Below, piece by piece: positions 22,205 through 26,823 of a stretch of DNA of 26,823 nucleotides. The translations under genes and the position numbers were made by a program. Under the pieces are notes generated by a model. It worked only from the letters and a program-made list of their open reading frames with translations. It was not told the DNA's origin and searched no databases. Source of the DNA: Dehalococcoidia bacterium UBA2160 (GTDB lineage Bacteria > Chloroflexota > Dehalococcoidia > Lucifugimonadales > UBA1123); contig DCWO01000089.1 of assembly GCA_002328865.1 (NCBI GenBank), positions 1-26,823 of the forward strand. The letters are read 5' to 3'. Each line of letters begins with the position of its first letter. Position 1 is the first letter of the stretch.

Positions 22205-23668
22205 ATGCCAGGCCAACCCAACATTCTGGTCATCATGTCCGACGAGCACGGTCCGATGTGGAGCAGCGCGTACGGGCACCCGTTCGTGCGCACGCCGAGC
22301 ATGGACCGGCTGGCCGACCAGGGCGCCACGTTCGACGCCGCGTACTGCAACGCGCCGCTGTGCGTGCCGTCGCGGCTCTCGTTCATGACCGGACGCTACG
22401 TGTCGAATTGCGGCGGCTACGACAACGCCACACCGCTTCCGAGCGACACGCCGACTTGGGCGTATGCTCTGAGATCGGCGGGCTACGACGTGGTCCTGTC
22501 CGGCAAGATGCACCTGATCGGCGACGACAACCTGCACGGATTTCGGGAGCAGCTCGCTTACGATCCCCACGGCGGAGGCACTGGGGACATCGACGCGGCT
22601 CGGCGGCTGGGACTGGCCAGCGGAGGCCAGCATCCGATCTACCTCTGGCGCGACGGCATGCCGGCCGCGGATGCCCCGTGGCCCAGCATCGGTGAGGCGC
22701 GGGCGGGCAGAGGGCCGATGATCGACGCCGACGACGCCATCGAAGAGGCGGCGCTCGCGTACCTGAGAGAGCCTGCGAGACGTGACCAGCCCTTCGCCCT
22801 GTGCGTCGGGTTCGTCGCGCCGCACTTCCCGTTCATCGTGCCTGAGCCGTACTTCTCGATGTACTACCCCGAGCACGGCGATCTGCCGGATAATCCGCCA
22901 GGCCACCTGGACAACCTCCCTGCTGCCGTGCGTCGCCTCCGTCAAATGTTCGACTTCGACGGCAACTCGGATGAGGACATCCGCCGGGCGAGGGCCGCCT
23001 ACTACGGCTTGATCACGTACATGGACGACAAGATAGGACGACTTCTCGACGCGCTCGCGGAGCAGGGGTTGGCCAAGAACACTGCACTCATCCATACATC
23101 CGACCATGGCGAATCGCTCGGTGAGCACGGCCTTTGGCGCAAGATGAACTTCTACGAGCAGTCGGCACGAGTCCCGCTTCAGATTGCGTGGCCCGGAAGA
23201 ATCGAGGGGGGCCAACGCTTCTCAGGCGCCGCATCGCTAGTGGACGTGACGGCGACCGTCATGGAGATCGCGGGCTGCGACCCAGACCATGTGGCCGCGA
23301 TGCAACTCGACGGAGATTCACTGCTGCCGCTGCTACGCGGCCAATCCGCCGAGTGGAAGGACGAGGCGTTCTCAGAGCACCTCGCCCACGGCACCGACCG
23401 GGCGCGGGCGATGATCCGGCGAAGCAAGTGGAAGCTGTGTTACAGCCACGGATCTCCCCCGGACATCGAACTCTACGACCTCGAGTCGGACCCGGGTGAG
23501 TTCGACAATCTCGCGGACCATCCCGCGCACAAAGCAGTAAGGGATGAGCTCATCGCACGAGTGATGGACATCTGGGGCGACCCAGACCGGCTCACGGCAG
23601 AGATCGAGGCAGGGCAGCAATCACGCCTGATGATTCGCGAAGTGCTGGGAGACAGCCCGATCTTCTGA
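22205..23668 (+). CDS. Type I (formylglycine) sulfatase, choline-sulfatase-like
   Basis: This 487-residue enzyme should hydrolyse a sulfate ester, or less likely a phosphonate. The signature CVPSR at 53-57 places the Cys that is converted to formylglycine, followed by LSFMTGRY. Metal ligands are Asp13 in MSDEHG and Asp300-His301 in TSDHGESLGEHG. The GLWRKMNFYEQSARVPL segment is closest to choline-sulfatase (BetC) and related sulfatases. The C-terminus (ELYDLESDPGEFDNLA) is the standard sulfatase end. No signal peptide is seen, suggesting a cytoplasmic enzyme acting on an imported small sulfate ester. A maturase (formylglycine-generating enzyme) is not in the window. A GAGGTG lies upstream, and the PPOX gene is 15 nt away. 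Confidence 0.95.
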   Translation: MPGQPNILVIMSDEHGPMWSSAYGHPFVRTPSMDRLADQGATFDAAYCNAPLCVPSRLSFMTGRYVSNCGGYDNATPLPSDTPTWAYALRSAGYDVVLSGKMHLIGDDNLHGFREQLAYDPHGGGTGDIDAARRLGLASGGQHPIYLWRDGMPAADAPWPSIGEARAGRGPMIDADDAIEEAALAYLREPARRDQPFALCVGFVAPHFPFIVPEPYFSMYYPEHGDLPDNPPGHLDNLPAAVRRLRQMFDFDGNSDEDIRRARAAYYGLITYMDDKIGRLLDALAEQGLAKNTALIHTSDHGESLGEHGLWRKMNFYEQSARVPLQIAWPGRIEGGQRFSGAASLVDVTATVMEIAGCDPDHVAAMQLDGDSLLPLLRGQSAEWKDEAFSEHLAHGTDRARAMIRRSKWKLCYSHGSPPDIELYDLESDPGEFDNLADHPAHKAVRDELIARVMDIWGDPDRLTAEIEAGQQSRLMIREVLGDSPIF

Positions 23669-23695
23669 ATCGCTTGCCGCGACCCGAGGTTGCCG

Positions 23696-24490
23696 CTACT
23701 TGGTTGCGACACCGACAATAACGCGACTCGGAAACTCGTATCCTCTGTCAGTCTTGTACGGCGCGGCGTTGTCTAACGTCATCTCTCGAATCTTGTCCTG
23801 CGTCTGTTGCGGCAGTTTCGACAGTTCGAACATCTCCCAGCCTGTTTCGATCACCGGATCTAGATTCTCCAGGTGCAGGGTCAACTCGTGGGCATTGACG
23901 TCGCAGTCGCCGAATTCGGTTTCCTGCAACAGGTCGTCGAAATCCGCTTCAGTGGCCTGAGTTGAGATCGGGCCGTGCGGTCGCTCATCTCGAATTGTAT
24001 GGTAGGTCGTCAAGGCGTCCAAGAATCCGCCGAATCCACCAGTCTGCGCGCTCGGACCCGCGAATACGAGGCGACCGTTGGGCTTGAGCACTCTGTGGAT
24101 TTCCGCGCATACAGCCTCGGGTCGGGCGAAGTGGTGGAAGACAAAGTTGACCAGCACGGCGTCGAACGTACCGGCGTCAAATGGGAGGCGTTCGGCATGT
24201 GCTTCTCTGAACTCAATGTTCGGGTGCAGTTCACTTGCCACCTTGACCATCTCCGGGGCCAGGTCAACGCCCGTCGCCTCGGCGCCGGTGTCAGCCATCA
24301 TTTTGGTGATATGGCCCGGACCGCAGCCAATTTCGAGGGCGCGGCTCTCGCTCGTAAGGTGAGCAGCTTCGATCAGGATGTCCACCGCGAGCGTCGTGAG
24401 CTTTGCCGCACGATCGATGTAAGACGCCGCCGACCTGTTCCACGTGTCGCGTTCTATCTGCGTGATCGCATCTGCATCGTGCTGGTTCAT
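23696..24490 (-). CDS. Class I SAM-dependent methyltransferase (UbiE/BioC-like)
   Basis: This 264-residue methyltransferase has motif I LEIGCGPGH at 52-60, a ribose-binding Asp in GVDLAPEMVKVA, motif II FDAVLVNFVFHHF and motif III VLKPNGRLVFAG. The acceptor is unknown: UbiE-like sequences methylate quinones, small metabolites or toxic acids. The C-terminal ~80 residues (DPVIETGWEMFELSKLPQQ) form a cap-like region. AGGAG lies 6 nt before the ATG at 24490. It is the last gene of a minus-strand set with the zinc dehydrogenase and LsrF-like aldolase, 95 nt after the dehydrogenase, and converges on the sulfatase gene. Confidence 0.9.
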   Translation of the reverse strand: MNQHDADAITQIERDTWNRSAASYIDRAAKLTTLAVDILIEAAHLTSESRALEIGCGPGHITKMMADTGAEATGVDLAPEMVKVASELHPNIEFREAHAERLPFDAGTFDAVLVNFVFHHFARPEAVCAEIHRVLKPNGRLVFAGPSAQTGGFGGFLDALTTYHTIRDERPHGPISTQATEADFDDLLQETEFGDCDVNAHELTLHLENLDPVIETGWEMFELSKLPQQTQDKIREMTLDNAAPYKTDRGYEFPSRVIVGVATK

Positions 24491-24585
24491 GTCTTGCTCC
24501 TATCGCTGCAGAGAGTCGATCGTCGACGATGTGGCAGATCACCGCACGCTTGGATGCGCGCGCCGGATGGCATTACGCCGCAAGT

Positions 24586-25614
24586 CTACCTTTGCGGCTC
24601 GATGATCACCTTCAACGAATCCCGCGCCTCGGCTGTGAGGTTGAAGCCGAGGCCCGCCTCGGCCAGGCCGAGCCGATGAGTGATCATCTCGCCCACCCGG
24701 ACGCTCCCCGCAGCGATCAACTCTAGCGCGGCGGCCAGATTGGCGGGAGAGGCGGCGTATGTGGTGGTGAGCGTGACGTCGTTTCGGAAGAAAGTATCGT
24801 TGATCGACACTGGAACGGTGACGCCCGGCTCGGTAGGCGCGAAGAACAGAACCGTGCCTCCGCGTTCCACCGATCGCAACGCCTGATCCAATGCCTGCGC
24901 AGCTCCGGTGCACACTATGACCAGATCGGCCAGACGGCCGTCGTTGACCTCGCGAAGTCGGGCAGGTATGTCGTCGCGTGCCGAGAACGCATGACCGGCG
25001 CCAAACTTCCGCGCCGCATCAAGCCTGTACTCGACCAGGTCCGTGGCCGCGATTCGACCGGCGCCCAGCGTGTGAGCCAGGTTGACGTGGAGCAAACCGG
25101 TTAGGCCGCTGCCCAGGACGAGCACGCTCTGACCGGGCCGAATGTTGGCTCGCTCCTGTCCTCGCAAGACGCAGGCCAAAGGCTCGGCGAACGAAGCGTC
25201 TTCGAAAGTCATGCCGTCCGGAATCTTGAACACCCCGCGGTCGACGTTGATGGCCGGCGCCCGAAGATACTCGGCGAAGCCGCCCGGGTCGAAGCTGGTT
25301 TGACGCAGGGTGTCGCAGACGGTGTGACGGCCGCTCAGGCAGTAGTGGCAGGTGTTGCAAGGCACATGATGCGTGACGACAATGCGGTCGCCCACTCTGA
25401 AGCGCTGCACCCCTTCGCCCGCTTCGACGACCTCACCGGCAACTTCGTGACCCAGCACGGCGGGCGCCTTCTCGACGCGATACCATTCCATGACGTCGCT
25501 GCCGCAGATGCCGCTCGCCTCGACTCGCACCAGCAGCTCACCGGGACCGATTTCCGGCGCCGGCGCCTCCTCCAGTCGCACGTCCTGGTTGGTGTAGTAC
25601 ATCGCGACGCGCAC
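24586..25614 (-). CDS. Zinc-dependent medium-chain alcohol/polyol dehydrogenase
   Basis: This 342-residue MDR enzyme oxidises a secondary alcohol or polyol with NAD(P). Catalytic zinc ligands are Cys37 (GICGSD), His56-Glu57 (LGHE) and the Glu of SFAEPLACV; the structural zinc Cys are 86, 89, 92 and 100 (CNTCHYC to C). The dinucleotide motif is VLGSGLTGLL near 170. The pattern is closest to sorbitol/threonine dehydrogenase-like proteins; the substrate is unknown. The GTG at 25614 is used because GGAGAG lies 8 nt upstream; an ATG four codons later would be too far from it. It follows the LsrF-like aldolase by 58 nt and is probably co-transcribed, suggesting a joint route in which a polyol is oxidised and its phosphate product cleaved. 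Confidence 0.9.
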   Translation of the reverse strand: MRVAMYYTNQDVRLEEAPAPEIGPGELLVRVEASGICGSDVMEWYRVEKAPAVLGHEVAGEVVEAGEGVQRFRVGDRIVVTHHVPCNTCHYCLSGRHTVCDTLRQTSFDPGGFAEYLRAPAINVDRGVFKIPDGMTFEDASFAEPLACVLRGQERANIRPGQSVLVLGSGLTGLLHVNLAHTLGAGRIAATDLVEYRLDAARKFGAGHAFSARDDIPARLREVNDGRLADLVIVCTGAAQALDQALRSVERGGTVLFFAPTEPGVTVPVSINDTFFRNDVTLTTTYAASPANLAAALELIAAGSVRVGEMITHRLGLAEAGLGFNLTAEARDSLKVIIEPQR

Positions 25615-25672
25615 GAAGACTATCTCTCCAGGATGAGGTGGATGGCGCGGTTGGTTGAACCTGTTCTCGACA

Positions 25673-26497
25673 TCACACTGACACGGGCGAAAGCATTGCG
25701 TCTCCGGCCTTGGCCGTCTCGAACACCTCTTGAGCTTCCTGTACCGAGCCGTTTCCGTGGATTATGTGATCCAGAGCCCGCATCATGGGCACGGGGTGCT
25801 CGCTCTGCCAGACGTTCCTGCCGAGATTGATCCCGATGGCGCCGTTTTGAATGCCGTCGTGCACGAACTCGAGAACCTCAAGCTCCGTGTCCGCCTGAGG
25901 TCCGCCAGCCATCACCACGGGAACGGGGCAGCCAGCCACGACCTTGTCGAATCCGTCATCGCACCAATAGGTCTTGACGACCCGAGCTCCCAGTTCAGCG
26001 GCGATGCGACAAGCCAACGCGAGGTAGCGGGAGTCCCGTTTATCCAGCTCTTTGCCGACCGCGGTAACCGCCATCACCGGGATGCCGTACTTCTCGCCCG
26101 CGTCCACCAGCTTGCCCAGATTCAGCAGCGACTGGCGTTCGTACTCGGTGCCTATGAAGAGCGAGATGCCCAGGGCCGCAACATTCAGCCGAAGGGCATC
26201 CTCGATTGCGGTGGTGATCCCTTCGTTGGCCAGGTCTGCGCCAACCGTGCTCGTTCCGCCGGAAACCCGCAGAATGATCGGCTTGGCGCTCGCGGGGTCC
26301 AGGCACGAACGCACGACGCCTCTGGTGGCGAATACGGCGTCGGCATACGGAAACAGCGGCTCGATTGTCTTGCCCGGTTCCTCCAGATTGTGGGTCGGGC
26401 CCAGGAAGTATCCGTGATCGATGGGCATGAATATGCACCGACCGTCCGGTCGGATAAGCTGAGCCATACGGTTTGCCATTCCCCAATCCATGGTCAC
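25673..26497 (-). CDS. LsrF/DhnA-type class I aldolase or thiolase
   Basis: This 274-residue TIM-barrel protein is very like E. coli LsrF, which splits a phosphorylated AI-2 derivative, and fructose-bisphosphate aldolases of the DhnA group. Shared marks are MDWGMANRM at the start, FMPIDHGYFLGPTHNLE, the TRGVVRS strand, GTEYERQSL and the Schiff-base Lys175 in VVKTYW, with GCPVPVVMAGG and MGRN-like GINLGRNVWQSEHPV near the end. The GTG at 26497 is chosen over ATG 26491 because GAAGG lies about 6 nt ahead; a longer frame to 26608 is excluded because its start lies upstream of the promoter. No AI-2 transport or kinase genes (lsrABCD, lsrK) are present, so a sugar-phosphate aldolase role with the adjacent dehydrogenase is more likely here. 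Confidence 0.9.
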   Translation of the reverse strand: MTMDWGMANRMAQLIRPDGRCIFMPIDHGYFLGPTHNLEEPGKTIEPLFPYADAVFATRGVVRSCLDPASAKPIILRVSGGTSTVGADLANEGITTAIEDALRLNVAALGISLFIGTEYERQSLLNLGKLVDAGEKYGIPVMAVTAVGKELDKRDSRYLALACRIAAELGARVVKTYWCDDGFDKVVAGCPVPVVMAGGPQADTELEVLEFVHDGIQNGAIGINLGRNVWQSEHPVPMMRALDHIIHGNGSVQEAQEVFETAKAGDAMLSPVSV

Positions 26498-26582
26498 GTG
26501 GCGCCTTCTTTCTTCGATTGCGACAGCAGCGTCAGTCCCGCTCGTCAATCTTTTGATGTCGGGTGATCCCGGCCTCGCCGCC

Positions 26583-26611
26583 ATTATACAGGCAGAAGCA
26601 TCGCTCATCCA
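26583..26611 (-). promoter_or_regulatory. Promoter of the aldolase-dehydrogenase-methyltransferase set
   Basis: On the minus strand a perfect TATAAT (26583-26588) is preceded by TG and, 17 bp upstream, by a weak -35 TGGATG (26606-26611). Transcription near 26576 leaves a ~78-nt leader and fixes the aldolase start downstream of 26576. Between here and the tRNA (26612-26762) no gene is seen. Confidence 0.6.
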
Positions 26612-26762
26612 TCGGCCAGGAGGCTCGAATAGCCGATCTCGGGGTCGATGGGACGCACCTAGCCATCTAAAAGAATTTCACAGCCCCGAGGCTCGTTTTC
26701 GCTGCGACGCCGAGAAGAACCGGACGCGCGCGTTGTGCTACGATTAAGGCCCACACACGCGT

Positions 26763-26823
26763 GCCGAAGTGGCGGAATGGTAGACGCGGCGGTCTCAAAA
26801 ACCGTTGGGAGTTAAATCCCGTG
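26763..26823 (+). tRNA. tRNA-Leu (anticodon CAA), cut by the window edge
   Basis: The acceptor strand GCCGAAG and a D-arm with AATGGTAGA are followed by anticodon stem GCGGT/ACCGT. The loop CTCAAAA puts anticodon CAA at 26796-26798, reading codon UUG. A long variable arm, GGGA paired with TCCC, is starting at the window end, as in Leu/Ser tRNAs. The T-arm and 3' acceptor strand lie beyond 26823. An extended -10-like TGCTACGAT (26736-26744) precedes it with no clear -35. Confidence 0.93.

Noticed and set aside
21065..23215. A 716-codon minus-strand open frame opposite the acetyltransferase, PPOX and sulfatase genes
   Set aside because: It is composition-driven shadow coding. Its Arg/Val/His-rich product has no domain, and three well-supported plus-strand genes occupy the same bases.

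Overview
The window is GC-rich (roughly 60% by eye), densely coded bacterial DNA with Shine-Dalgarno-led genes, sigma70-like promoters and some GTG/TTG starts. The mix is an AOR-family tungsto-enzyme, PrkA kinase, a YhaO/YhaN-type nuclease-ATPase pair, an F420-type PPOX protein next to a sulfatase, a COG1600-type double [4Fe-4S] protein, an LsrF-like aldolase and several lone oxidoreductases. It fits an environmental, possibly marine, heterotroph, perhaps Chloroflexota (Dehalococcoidia/SAR202-like). That assignment is an impression from gene content; no marker gene in the window proves it.

Layout. 1-1740: promoter and gene of a secreted CSLREA beta-helix protein with an IPTL-like sorting tail. 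1802-3718 (-): AOR-family oxidoreductase with an unusual Cys-to-Ser change at an iron-sulfur ligand. 3719-4138: regulatory stretch with a long imperfect hairpin and a 35-codon ORF. 4139-6894 (+): six-TM-type membrane protein, PrkA kinase and a strong terminator. 7056-11440 (+): yhaO-yhaN pair overlapping by 4 nt. 11586-12527 (+): NAD epimerase. 12550-14670 (-): MetF-type reductase followed by a SAM-methyltransferase-like protein.

14789-19441 is the least healthy part. It holds a frameshifted NmrA-like gene, two non-coding stretches with possible gene scraps, a LicD-like protein fused to an Ig-like regulatory domain, the double-cluster Fe-S protein behind a near-consensus promoter with an operator-like palindrome, and a DinB gene cut by an in-frame TAG. 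19459-21003 (-): FAD oxidoreductase and cupin, likely one operon. 21038-23668 (+): GNAT acetyltransferase, a dispersed repeat, then PPOX protein and sulfatase as a pair. 23696-26497 (-): LsrF-like aldolase, zinc dehydrogenase and SAM methyltransferase, read from a promoter with a perfect TATAAT. 26763-26823 (+): a tRNA-Leu(CAA) cut by the window edge.

I see no phage, transposase, CRISPR or canonical defence locus. The best leads are the AOR ligand substitution, the structured leader and mini-ORF ahead of the PrkA unit, the operator-bearing promoter of the Fe-S protein, the LicD/Ig-like fusion and the two broken genes.
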